Below are positions 5,338 to 12,631 of a stretch of DNA of 22,343 bases, piece by piece. Below the pieces are notes generated by a model. The model was not told the origin of the DNA. It saw only the letters and a list, made by a program, of their open reading frames with translations, and ran no database searches. Position numbers and translations under genes: made by a program. Source of the DNA: a virus; IMG/VR virus record IMGVR_UViG_3300031594_000020, positions 1-22,343 of that record; one strand, written 5' to 3'. Within the stretch, counting starts at the first letter, position 1; each line of letters opens with the position of its first letter.

Positions 5338-6871
5338 CATTACAGGCTTTGATGCACCTAAGATAAGCAGTCTATGGAATGTATCCATACCTAGTCATAA
5401 GCTAAGGGACACAGTGCTACTGTCTCGGCTATGGTGTCCACGCTTAGAAGGTGGTCATTCATTAGCAGCTTGGGGTGATCGTTTAGGTTTCCCTAAGATT
5501 AAGTTTGATGATTATGATGGTGGCTTGACTGATGAGATGCGCCAGTACTGCAAGGTTGATGTTGAGATAACTCATAAGCTTGAGCCTCACCTGACTAGTC
5601 TATTACTTGAGGATGGATTCTCAGAGGAATCTATACAGCTTGAGCATGAGGTTGCAATCATTATTGCACAGCAACAAGCTAACGGATTCAAGTTAGATAT
5701 AGACAGGGCTAATCAATTACTCACTGACCTTATGGGGAGAATGAATGCAATCGAAAGGGAAGTCCAGCTTATCTACCCTCCCTTGGTGGAGAAGCGAGTC
5801 TCGGAAAAGACAGGCAAGCAGCTTAAAGATAAGGTCACAGTCTTCAACCTTGGAAGTAGAAGACAAATTGCCCAAAGACTTCAAAGCCAAGGAGTAGTGT
5901 TTAAGGATGAGACACCTAAAGGGGCAATCATTATTAATGAGAAGATCTTAGCAGGGGTTGACCTGCCTGAAGCTCAGTTGATACTAGAGTACCTTACCCT
6001 ACAGAAGAGAGTTAGTCAGCTTGATTCTTGGGTGAATGCGTTAGCTGATGATGGTCGTGTACATGGTGGAGTGATAACGAATGGAGCAGTCTCTGGTAGA
6101 ATGACTCATTCAAACCCCAACATGGCACAAGTACCTGCCGCTAAGAAGGACAAGAAGACAGGTGAGTTACTGTGGGGTGCAGCTTCGACCTTCAGTACAG
6201 ACTGTAGAGCCTGTTGGATTGTAGAGGAAGGTAACGCACTCACTGGTATAGACGCTTCTGGTCTTGAGTTACGAATGCTTGCACACTATATGAATGATGC
6301 CGCCTATACCAAGCAGTTATTGGAAGGTGATATACATACATATAATCAACGTGCTGCTGGCTTAGAAACTAGAGATCAGAGCAAGACTTTCATATACGCG
6401 CTGATTTATGGCGGGGGCTTTGCTAAGATAGGACAGATCGCTGGAGGCTCCCCTCGTAAGGGTAAGCAACTGGTTGACAAGTTCATGTCTAACCTCCCAG
6501 CCTATGCACGTTTGAAGGAGGTTGTCTTGCGGAGTATGCGTAAACGTGGTACACTACGAGGGCTGGACGGACGTAGGTTAAGAGTAGAGTCAGAGCACAG
6601 TGCCTTGAATTTTCTCTTACAGTCTGCTGGTGCTATAGTAATGAAGAAAGCTCTAGTACTTCTCAAGCATAGTCTTGATGAGTCAGGAGTGTGGTATAAG
6701 TTTGTAGCTAATGTACATGATGAGTGGCAGATAGAGTCCTCGTCTAGTGATGCAGACTTAGTAGGTAGACTCGGAGTACAGGCCATCGTTGATGCTGGTC
6801 TACACTTTGAAATGAATTGTCCATTAGATGGTGACTACAATGTAGGACTCACTTGGGCAGACACACACTAG
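5183..6871 (+). CDS. family A DNA polymerase, T7 gp5-like (562 aa)
   Basis: ATG 5183 has GGAGG about nine bases upstream. The 3'-5' exonuclease motifs are present: LDIET (Asp6, Glu8), GHNITGFDAP (Asp57) and YCKVDVE (Tyr122, Asp126). The polymerase motifs are A, GIDASGLELR (Asp357); B, RDQSKTFIYALIYGGG (Lys401, Tyr405); and C, VHDEW (His512, Asp513, Glu514). The residue equivalent to E. coli Phe762 is Tyr, as in T7. At 562 aa it is much shorter than T7 gp5 (704 aa). Only about 20 residues separate the YPP (198-200) and VFNLGSRRQIAQRL (220-233) blocks, where T7 has its thioredoxin-binding insertion. It replicates the phage DNA together with the primase-helicase upstream. Confidence 0.96.
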   Translation: MKLTLDIETTMAQDQIWCCGIQREGEPRQRLLVNSMQLEQHLVGTSSVIGHNITGFDAPKISSLWNVSIPSHKLRDTVLLSRLWCPRLEGGHSLAAWGDRLGFPKIKFDDYDGGLTDEMRQYCKVDVEITHKLEPHLTSLLLEDGFSEESIQLEHEVAIIIAQQQANGFKLDIDRANQLLTDLMGRMNAIEREVQLIYPPLVEKRVSEKTGKQLKDKVTVFNLGSRRQIAQRLQSQGVVFKDETPKGAIIINEKILAGVDLPEAQLILEYLTLQKRVSQLDSWVNALADDGRVHGGVITNGAVSGRMTHSNPNMAQVPAAKKDKKTGELLWGAASTFSTDCRACWIVEEGNALTGIDASGLELRMLAHYMNDAAYTKQLLEGDIHTYNQRAAGLETRDQSKTFIYALIYGGGFAKIGQIAGGSPRKGKQLVDKFMSNLPAYARLKEVVLRSMRKRGTLRGLDGRRLRVESEHSALNFLLQSAGAIVMKKALVLLKHSLDESGVWYKFVANVHDEWQIESSSSDADLVGRLGVQAIVDAGLHFEMNCPLDGDYNVGLTWADTH

Positions 6872-6914
6872 CTTGCATACAGGTCTAGTGATAATGTAAC
6901 TAAAGGAAAAATCC

Positions 6915-7322
6915 ATGCAAAATCATAACCCACTTAAAATTGAAGCCACTGCTTTCTGGTTCTCATTCCTAGAGAAGAATGAAATGTCAGACAAGTATCA
7001 GGTAGATATTAGTGAACTATCAGAAGAGCACGTTGATCGCCTAGAAGGTATGGGTGTATCCGTCAAGAACAAAGGTGATGATCGTGGTTACTTTGTAACT
7101 GCTAAGTCCTCTAAGTATGCACCTCATGTAGAGGATGTAGACGGATTCAAAATGACAGACGCTGTAGGCAATGGGTCTAAGTGTACGTTCATTGTCAAAC
7201 CTTATGACTATAACTTCAAGGGTAAGACAGGCGTTAGCTTAGGACTATCTAAAGCACGAGTGAATGATCTTGTACGTTACGAGGCAGCCACTACGAGCTT
7301 TGAGGATATCCCAGAGCTATGA
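6915..7322 (+). CDS. putative single-stranded DNA-binding protein (135 aa)
   Basis: The start at 6915 (MQNHNPLKIEATAFW) follows AAGGA at 6903-6907. A later in-frame ATG (MSDKYQVD, 6984) is less well placed and would remove a conserved-looking N-terminus. The protein has alternating beta-like strands: KYQVDISELSEEHV, GVSVKNKGDDRGYFVTAKS, then VGNGSKCTFIVKPYDY and NFKGKTGVSLGLSKARV. This is the pattern of OB-fold SSB-like proteins in marine podoviruses, with an acidic end (TSFEDIPEL). Its place between polymerase and 5' exonuclease matches where T7-like phages carry replication accessory genes. It would replace T7 gp2.5. The assignment rests on remembered family pattern and context. Confidence 0.6.
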   Translation: MQNHNPLKIEATAFWFSFLEKNEMSDKYQVDISELSEEHVDRLEGMGVSVKNKGDDRGYFVTAKSSKYAPHVEDVDGFKMTDAVGNGSKCTFIVKPYDYNFKGKTGVSLGLSKARVNDLVRYEAATTSFEDIPEL

Positions 7323-8050
7323 TCTTACTCGTTGACGCAGACATACTGTGCTATCGCATAGCTTGGTCTTGCCAAAACGAGTCACAAAAGGTTGCTTGTA
7401 GAACACTACTCAGCTTTACGAATGACATCATTGAGGATCTAGTAATAGATTCTGATGATGCTACTCATGAAGTTGAGTACTACCTAACAGGCAGAGGTAA
7501 CTTCAGAAAAGACTATGCGATTACTGCTGAGTACAAAGGTAATCGTAAGTCTAGGGAGAAGCCTAAACACCTAGAAGCATTGAGGGATTTCTTTGTGAAT
7601 GAACTCGATGCCATTGTGACTAGTGGTGAGGAAGCTGATGATCGTATAGCAATACGTGCAACACAGGAAGGTGATAAGTCCATCGCCATATCTCTAGACA
7701 AAGACTTCGATCAGTTCGCTGGTTGGCACTATAACTTTGTCAAGAAGAATAAATATTATATTACTGAAGAGGAAGGTCTATTCAACTTCTACATGCAGTT
7801 CCTTGTAGGAGACAGTGCAGATAACATCAAAGGTGTAGCTGGTATAGGCCCAGTGAAAGCTAAGAAGTTACTGGCTGATAAGACTGAGCTTGAGATGTAT
7901 GATATATGTGTTGATAAACTAGGCAGTGAAGAGAGGGCTATCGAGAATGGTATACTCTTATACTTACGCAGACAGGATGATGAGATATGGCAACCGCCAA
8001 GACCCGTAACAACGGACGATGGACAGAAGCTAGACACAAGTCTTTCATAA
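7319..8050 (+). CDS. 5'-3' exonuclease / flap-endonuclease-like, T7 gp6-type (243 aa)
   Basis: It starts MILLVDADIL, overlapping the previous stop (ATGA). The acidic metal-binding residues of the FEN/PIN family are visible: D6 and D8 (VDADIL), EEADD (104-108), and D127, D129 (LDKDFDQ). YKGNR at 72-76 fits the helical arch. GDSADNIKGVAGIGPVKAKKLL (from about 164) is the helix-hairpin-helix DNA-binding region. Such enzymes remove RNA primers and degrade host DNA to supply nucleotides. The size is below T7 gp6 (about 300 aa). The last 64 bases are overlapped in another frame by the HNH gene. Confidence 0.9.
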   Translation: MILLVDADILCYRIAWSCQNESQKVACRTLLSFTNDIIEDLVIDSDDATHEVEYYLTGRGNFRKDYAITAEYKGNRKSREKPKHLEALRDFFVNELDAIVTSGEEADDRIAIRATQEGDKSIAISLDKDFDQFAGWHYNFVKKNKYYITEEEGLFNFYMQFLVGDSADNIKGVAGIGPVKAKKLLADKTELEMYDICVDKLGSEERAIENGILLYLRRQDDEIWQPPRPVTTDDGQKLDTSLS

Positions 8051-8388
8051 TCTCTGCTCTTCGCGGAGCACACAGTAAGTGGGGTGTTAAGGCTGATGTT
8101 AAGAAATCTGCTAGAGTTTCTACAGGGAAGTACCTATGTGCTTGCTGCGGCACTGTTGGCCCTGCTACTCTGCCTCCTGATAAGGGACAGTCACGTAGGA
8201 AAAACAATGCAGCAGTGGATCACATTGATCCTGTAGTGTGTCCCAAGGATGGGTTCATTGATTGGAATACATACATCAATCGTATGTTCTTAGAAGAAGA
8301 TGGTTATCAGGTTCTATGCTGGGCCTGTCATGGAGTAAAGACTCGTGATGAGAGAGAACTCCGAACTTTGAATAGGAAAAAGAAATGA
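7987..8388 (+). CDS. HNH endonuclease (133 aa)
   Basis: ATG 7987 lies inside the end of the exonuclease gene and is the only start that includes the conserved-looking WTEARHKSFIISALRGA segment. A zinc pair C51-x2-C54 (CACC) is followed by the nuclease motif AVDHIDPV (Asp78, His79), the central Asn/Trp region (DWNTYINRMF) and the second pair C111-x2-C114-His115 (LCWACHGVKT). This is a complete HNH core. In this position it may act as the phage recombination or junction nuclease, the job of T7 endonuclease I, or nick host DNA. It is not obviously a homing enzyme, since it sits as a normal operon member. Confidence 0.88.
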   Translation: MATAKTRNNGRWTEARHKSFIISALRGAHSKWGVKADVKKSARVSTGKYLCACCGTVGPATLPPDKGQSRRKNNAAVDHIDPVVCPKDGFIDWNTYINRMFLEEDGYQVLCWACHGVKTRDERELRTLNRKKK

Positions 8389-9182
8389 AACATTTAATCA
8401 TACCCGATACACAGGTTAAACCTGACACAAGTTATGATCATTTGACATGGGCAGGTAAGTTTGCTGCTGATACTAAGCCTGATGTTATTATCCATCTAGG
8501 TGATCACTGGGATATGTCCTCTCTAAGCTCCTATGACGTAGGTAAGAAGAGCTTTGAGGGTAGAAGGTATACCAAGGACATACAAGCAGGGAACGAGGCT
8601 ATGGCGGCTCTCATGCAGCCTATACTGGAGGAACGCTGGAGGCTGACTCGTAACAAGAAGAAGCAATGGAATCCTCGTATGATATTCTTAATGGGTAACC
8701 ATGAGGATCGAATCAATAGGGCTGCTGAGAATGATCCTAAGCTTGATGGGTTGATTAGCTATAACGACTTTGATCTGAATGGCTGGGAAGTCAAACAGTT
8801 CTTAGATCCTGTCGTTGTGGATGGTGTTGCCTACTGTCATTACTTTACGTCAGGTGTGATGGGTAGACCTGTTGCCTCAGCTAAGATGCTGCTCACTAAG
8901 AAACACATGAGTTGTGTCATGGGTCATGTTCAAGACAGGGACATAGCCTATGCACGTAGGGCTGATGGTTTAAATATGACAGGACTCTTTGCTGGTATTT
9001 ACTATCAACATGATGAAGAGTACTTGACACCTCAGACCAATGGATCATGGCGTGGCTTGTGGGTAATGAATGATGTCAAGGATGGTAGCTTTGACGAGAT
9101 GCCAGTTAGCATGAACTATTTAAGGAAACGCTATGTCAATGACACTAGAAGAATTGAAAGAACGCTTACGAGCGTTGGATGA
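8385..9182 (+). CDS. calcineurin-type metallophosphoesterase (265 aa)
   Basis: It starts MKHLIIPDTQVKPD, with AGGAAAAAG upstream and a four-base overlap with the HNH stop. Metal-binding motifs appear in family order: DTQ (Asp8, Gln10), LGDHWD (39-43), MGNHEDR, a single His in YCHYF, and GHVQ near the C-terminus. The protein would hydrolyse a phosphomono- or phosphodiester. The natural substrate of this phage family is unknown; nucleic acid ends and nucleotide second messengers are both plausible. Being downstream of the nucleases suggests DNA metabolism. Its end is overlapped by the next small gene. Confidence 0.88.
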   Translation: MKHLIIPDTQVKPDTSYDHLTWAGKFAADTKPDVIIHLGDHWDMSSLSSYDVGKKSFEGRRYTKDIQAGNEAMAALMQPILEERWRLTRNKKKQWNPRMIFLMGNHEDRINRAAENDPKLDGLISYNDFDLNGWEVKQFLDPVVVDGVAYCHYFTSGVMGRPVASAKMLLTKKHMSCVMGHVQDRDIAYARRADGLNMTGLFAGIYYQHDEEYLTPQTNGSWRGLWVMNDVKDGSFDEMPVSMNYLRKRYVNDTRRIERTLTSVG

Positions 9183-9306
9183 AACTCATGTGTTAGAACT
9201 CTTGCAGCTAGAGAGTCACCACCTAGTAGATAGGTATGAGGATATTATTATTAATAAGTTCTTAGAACTAGAGAATGAAATAGAGGAGATAGATTATGAC
9301 GTATAA
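9133..9306 (+). CDS. small acidic helical protein (57 aa)
   Basis: ATG 9133 (MSMTLEELKERLRAL) lies inside the end of the phosphoesterase gene, six bases after AGGA (9123-9126). An in-frame ATG at 9139 is an alternative. The 57 residues are almost all helical and acidic: LEELKERLRALDETHVLELL, ESHHLVDRYEDII, INKFLELENEIEEIDYDV. A heptad-like Leu/Ile spacing suggests a coiled-coil dimer. It bridges the gap to the DUF3310 gene, overlapping its start at 9296. Function unknown; similar tiny proteins occur at this place in other T7-like phages as far as I recall. Confidence 0.65.
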   Translation: MSMTLEELKERLRALDETHVLELLQLESHHLVDRYEDIIINKFLELENEIEEIDYDV

Positions 9307-9616
9307 TCCATACAGTAACTGGGAAGATAATGACTTGGACTACGCCTTAGATAAGAAGCCTTTGAATAAGGCTATTGAGGATCTATGGACTACCCCTGAG
9401 TTAGCATCAGATCAGCAGGTTGGAGGTAATCATTATACTAAGCTCAGTATACAGCCAATGACCTACTCTATGTCTAACAACTTGAATGCGTTGCAGCATA
9501 CAGCCATCAAGTATGTCACTAGGTATCAAGACAAAGGCACAGCTTTGCAGGACTTAGCTAAGGCTCGTCATTGTATTGATATGATGGTTGAAGATTGGAT
9601 GGAGAATCATGAGTAA
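9296..9616 (+). CDS. DUF3310 family protein (106 aa)
   Basis: It starts MTYNPYSNWEDND at 9296, with GAGGAGAT just upstream. The C-terminal half carries the DUF3310 signature: QQVGGNHYTKLSIQPMTY, then ALQHTAIKYVTRYQDKG and DLAKARHCIDMMVE. The family is widespread in phages and is sometimes labelled nucleotide-kinase-like, but its biochemistry is not established. The N-terminal 40 residues are a variable acidic extension. It is the second-last gene of the + operon. The family assignment is confident and the function is open. Confidence 0.85.
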   Translation: MTYNPYSNWEDNDLDYALDKKPLNKAIEDLWTTPELASDQQVGGNHYTKLSIQPMTYSMSNNLNALQHTAIKYVTRYQDKGTALQDLAKARHCIDMMVEDWMENHE

Positions 9617-9803
9617 GTGGCTGAAGATAGAGACAGGGTACTTGAATACTGACCATGTAGTAGTACTCCACTATCAGTCTATTGTCCTCACGACAGGGAC
9701 TACAGTGGAGCTACTACCTAATGAGTTCAAGGAACTAGAGAGCATGATCACTGGTATTCCTATACCTGTAGTCAAGCCTGTCCGTAAGAAGAAGAGTAAA
9801 TAG
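9609..9803 (+). CDS. small hypothetical protein (64 aa), last gene of the + operon
   Basis: The start at 9609 (MSKWLKIETGYLN) overlaps the DUF3310 stop and follows GGAG at 9601. An upstream in-frame ATG at 9588 would lie inside the DUF3310 gene without a better site. The body is beta-rich (TDHVVVLHYQSIVLTTGTTVELLPNEF), followed by a Pro/Val turn and a lysine-rich tail (PVVKPVRKKKSK). No domain was recognised. The TAG at 9801-9803 shares its final G with copy 3 of the 15-base palindrome, and the terminator follows within 20 bases. Confidence 0.6.
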   Translation: MSKWLKIETGYLNTDHVVVLHYQSIVLTTGTTVELLPNEFKELESMITGIPIPVVKPVRKKKSK

Positions 9804-9817
9804 TTTCCAGTGGAAAC
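9803..9817 (+). repeat. 15-base near-palindrome GTTTCCAGTGGAAAC, copy 3 (at operon end)
   Basis: An exact third copy, beginning on the last base of the final + strand stop codon and six bases before the terminator stem. It sits exactly between the two convergent operons. Like the other copies it has a central G and no conserved flanks beyond the 15 bases. In RNA it would add a second hairpin next to the terminator; in DNA it could bind the same factor as copy 1. Confidence 0.75.
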
Positions 9818-9822
9818 TTTAT

Positions 9823-9842
9823 AGGGGACTTAGTTGTCCCCT
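9823..9842 (+). terminator. hairpin terminator between convergent operons
   Basis: AGGGGAC (9823-9829) and GTCCCCT (9836-9842) form a perfect seven-base GC-rich stem with a six-base loop. On the + strand it is followed by TTGTTA, a short U-rich stretch, so it fits a factor-independent terminator for the replication operon. Read on the - strand the stem is followed by ATAAAG, a poor U-run, so it would stop late transcription less well. It fits in the 42 bases between the stops of the two converging operons. Confidence 0.75.
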
Positions 9843-9845
9843 TTG

Positions 9846-12620
9846 TTACTCCCCGAATATTTCTTTCCTTGCCTCATCCTCATCTTTCTGAATAGCTTTC
9901 TCCTTGCCTCCAAGAACCCAATCATATAGTACTCTACCAACAATAGGCATAGTCTTCATTAAGTCAGCAGCCCCTGTTGTACTTGGCTCACCAAAAACTT
10001 CTTCTTTCTTATCGCCAAACACTTGCTTTAATGCCGCCTCTACGGGTGGTACAGGAGGAACAACTAAGTCTCCTGCAAAAGCAGTAAGATCTCCTTTCTG
10101 TATATCCCCTAATGCGTATTTGTTTAAGAAGAATAAAGATGTTAGGTTGTTAAGTATGTGGTCAGGAAGATCTGATACTTTAAATTCTTGACCACTCATA
10201 AGCCCCTTTGCTTCGTCCACAGTACCACCAGCTATCCCTATAAAGGCAGCATATTTAAGAGCTTCTTTAGTAGCTCCTATTTTGTCACCACCTTTAGCTT
10301 TCTTAATAATATTATTATGTATTAAGGTTAGTTGCTTTAAGCCAAATGATTTTAATGAATACATTATCCTACCATTAGGAACATCAAGAAACTTCTTGGG
10401 CATTTCTAATAGAGAAATAGGTTGTGTGTTGGATAGCTCATGAAACATGTAGAGTTCTGTAAGCTCATCATCAGTACCATTCTTTAAGCTTGTAACAAGT
10501 TGCTCAAAATCATCACCATATGCAGAACCATACTTCTTTTTAAGCTTCACTACCCCTCTAGGAGAGGAGGCTAACTTCTTACCTGCCATCATAGAAGCCT
10601 CAACTAGCACCTTCTTACCAAACCTATCAGAGAATCTAAAGCCACTATACTTTAGTACTCCGTCTAACCACTTCTTAGTACCAGCAGGGTTAAGCATCTC
10701 TGCTGATACAGTGTCAACAAGACCAGCGTCCTGCACCTTAGTACTCTTATATTTAAACAAGGCTTTAATAGTAGGCATCGTTCCATGTAAGTAAGCAGAC
10801 GTACCAATATCTTTAAGCTGAGTAACTGCGGATCTTACTTGACCTAGTGTTGACATGTATCCAATGTCTTTAATAGCAGCTAATGAGGAAGCCATAGCCT
10901 CTTCACCTTTAGTAAAACGAGATCGTATTAGTTCTTTAAGTTCAGCCTCTGCTTTGTATGTCAGCTTACCTGACTTTAATTCATCTGCTATAGTCCTAAA
11001 CAATAAAGCATTTTTATCTGGTACTTTACCCTGCCCCTTACCTAAGACCTTAGTCTTCTCAAATAACCTAGTAGAAGATTCAATATATTTAAGCATAGCC
11101 ACACTTGAGTTCTCATAGAACTGGGTCAACTGAGGGGGAACATCTTGGAGACTTCTCTTAGATGTAATTCCCTTACCTCCAGCTACTTTAGGGAATGCTT
11201 TGTTAGTAGATTGCATCACAGCCTTAGTCAAAGCATCATCAGATAATTGAGATATGTCTTTAACACCCTCTTTTTCAAGAAGCTTTATAACTGCTGCCTC
11301 TAAAGAAGACTGAGCAGAGGAACTCTTTCGTCCTATAGCAGCAAGAAGACCTTGATAATCCTTAACCTTACGAGGGAAGTAATTTAGTTTCGGATCAAAC
11401 GATTTTCCATATATTAATTTTAATCGGGCAGTATCTTGTTTCATTAACTTCTGAACTTTAGACAGTTCTGCCTTACCTCCTCTGTTCATTAATTCTGAGG
11501 CAGATTTGTAGTCCCCATTTAACAGGAGGTCATCAATTACTTTACGAGCAGGGGGATCATATACGTTAAGAGCTTTGTCTAAAGGCGAGACTAGATTCTT
11601 TCTAGCCTGAGTGTTCTTTAATAAGTCTTTCTCAAGCCTACGCATAACTTGTAATACAGGCTGGGATATTGTTCCTATACGTGAAGAGATGCTCTCAACA
11701 TACTGAGATAACATACCTGCTTCTTTATGAGCAGCTTGCATCTCCATAGCCTTTGCCTTAACAGGATACCTTACTCTTACTTGAGATAATTTAGATGCCT
11801 TATCTATCTGTTCTTGAGACAGTTTTAACTTCTTGGATGCTATATCTAGTGCCTGTGCTCTAGTCATTTTAGAAGCATCGGGAGCAGTGGCAAAAGCATG
11901 TTCTATATTTTGATTTAGATCATCCATTAACTTGTTAGATTTATTTATCTGCCTTGGTAGCATCTTAGCTGATATTTTCTCACCAGCTTTAGCAATACCA
12001 TACCCCAAAACAGGTGCAGCAACAGCAGCTACTACAACATGTGCTCCAAGTTCTAAAGGATCTACCTCACCTTTTTCCATAATCTGACCAGAGGCACTAT
12101 ACACTCCTCCTAATGCTCCAGAAGTTATAGCCATAGCTTTATAAGTCTGACCTATAGGAAGGGCTATAGAAGGGTCAGTAACAGCACCTGTTATACTACC
12201 GAATGTACTACCTGTTTGGTTAGGATACTGCCTCTCTACCTCAGCAGCATCACGTTCATTGATTCGTACTCTTCGTTCATCAAAAGATAAGTCTCCAAAG
12301 TCCTCACCATATTGTTCTTCTGTTGAACTGTAACCAAGACCATAACCATCCTCATCTCTATAGGTTAACTTAGGAGATATACCAGTAGCTGCGCCTACTA
12401 TGTCACTAAGATTCTGAACCATGCTCTTAGTCTCTACAAATCCCCTACCAAATGTCTCTTCCTTCTCAGGCTCAACCTGTTCTTGAGGAGCAGCCTCAGA
12501 AGTAATGCCTTTCATCTTATCAAGGTAAGCCGCCCATTCATTAACAGCAGCATTATCACCAGCAGCATGAGCATTCTTTATAGCACCCATTGCCTGTTCT
12601 TCTGTATATTCTTGTGCCAT
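9846..12620 (-). CDS. large internal virion / DNA-ejection protein candidate (924 aa)
   Basis: The largest gene of the window starts MAQEYTEEQAMGAIKNAHAAGD, with AAGGTAG upstream. The N-terminal ...A-I-x-N-A-H-A-A-G-D-x-A-A... repeat-like helix pair (about 8-33) is common at the start of phage ejected or internal virion proteins. An alanine/glycine-rich hydrophobic stretch lies around residues 150-205. The remainder is long, Lys-rich and mostly helical. No lysozyme or transglycosylase active-site motif was recognised, unlike T7 gp16. As the last gene of the late operon, after two other candidate ejection proteins, it matches the gp14-gp15-gp16 arrangement of T7. The role is inferred from order, size and composition. 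Confidence 0.65.
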   Translation of the reverse strand: MAQEYTEEQAMGAIKNAHAAGDNAAVNEWAAYLDKMKGITSEAAPQEQVEPEKEETFGRGFVETKSMVQNLSDIVGAATGISPKLTYRDEDGYGLGYSSTEEQYGEDFGDLSFDERRVRINERDAAEVERQYPNQTGSTFGSITGAVTDPSIALPIGQTYKAMAITSGALGGVYSASGQIMEKGEVDPLELGAHVVVAAVAAPVLGYGIAKAGEKISAKMLPRQINKSNKLMDDLNQNIEHAFATAPDASKMTRAQALDIASKKLKLSQEQIDKASKLSQVRVRYPVKAKAMEMQAAHKEAGMLSQYVESISSRIGTISQPVLQVMRRLEKDLLKNTQARKNLVSPLDKALNVYDPPARKVIDDLLLNGDYKSASELMNRGGKAELSKVQKLMKQDTARLKLIYGKSFDPKLNYFPRKVKDYQGLLAAIGRKSSSAQSSLEAAVIKLLEKEGVKDISQLSDDALTKAVMQSTNKAFPKVAGGKGITSKRSLQDVPPQLTQFYENSSVAMLKYIESSTRLFEKTKVLGKGQGKVPDKNALLFRTIADELKSGKLTYKAEAELKELIRSRFTKGEEAMASSLAAIKDIGYMSTLGQVRSAVTQLKDIGTSAYLHGTMPTIKALFKYKSTKVQDAGLVDTVSAEMLNPAGTKKWLDGVLKYSGFRFSDRFGKKVLVEASMMAGKKLASSPRGVVKLKKKYGSAYGDDFEQLVTSLKNGTDDELTELYMFHELSNTQPISLLEMPKKFLDVPNGRIMYSLKSFGLKQLTLIHNNIIKKAKGGDKIGATKEALKYAAFIGIAGGTVDEAKGLMSGQEFKVSDLPDHILNNLTSLFFLNKYALGDIQKGDLTAFAGDLVVPPVPPVEAALKQVFGDKKEEVFGEPSTTGAADLMKTMPIVGRVLYDWVLGGKEKAIQKDEDEARKEIFGE

Positions 12621-12631
12621 TACACTACCTT

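Noticed and set aside
1070-9817. Reading the three palindromes as a CRISPR array or as a parS cluster
   Set aside because: The copies are kilobases apart, which excludes an array. Their centre has five bases rather than the four of parS, and no ParA/ParB gene is in the window.
9904-11118. Two + strand open frames (9904-10191 and 10855-11118) opposite the 924-aa gene
   Set aside because: Both are antisense, lack ribosome binding sites and have no recognisable motif. The minus-strand gene is continuous through the region.
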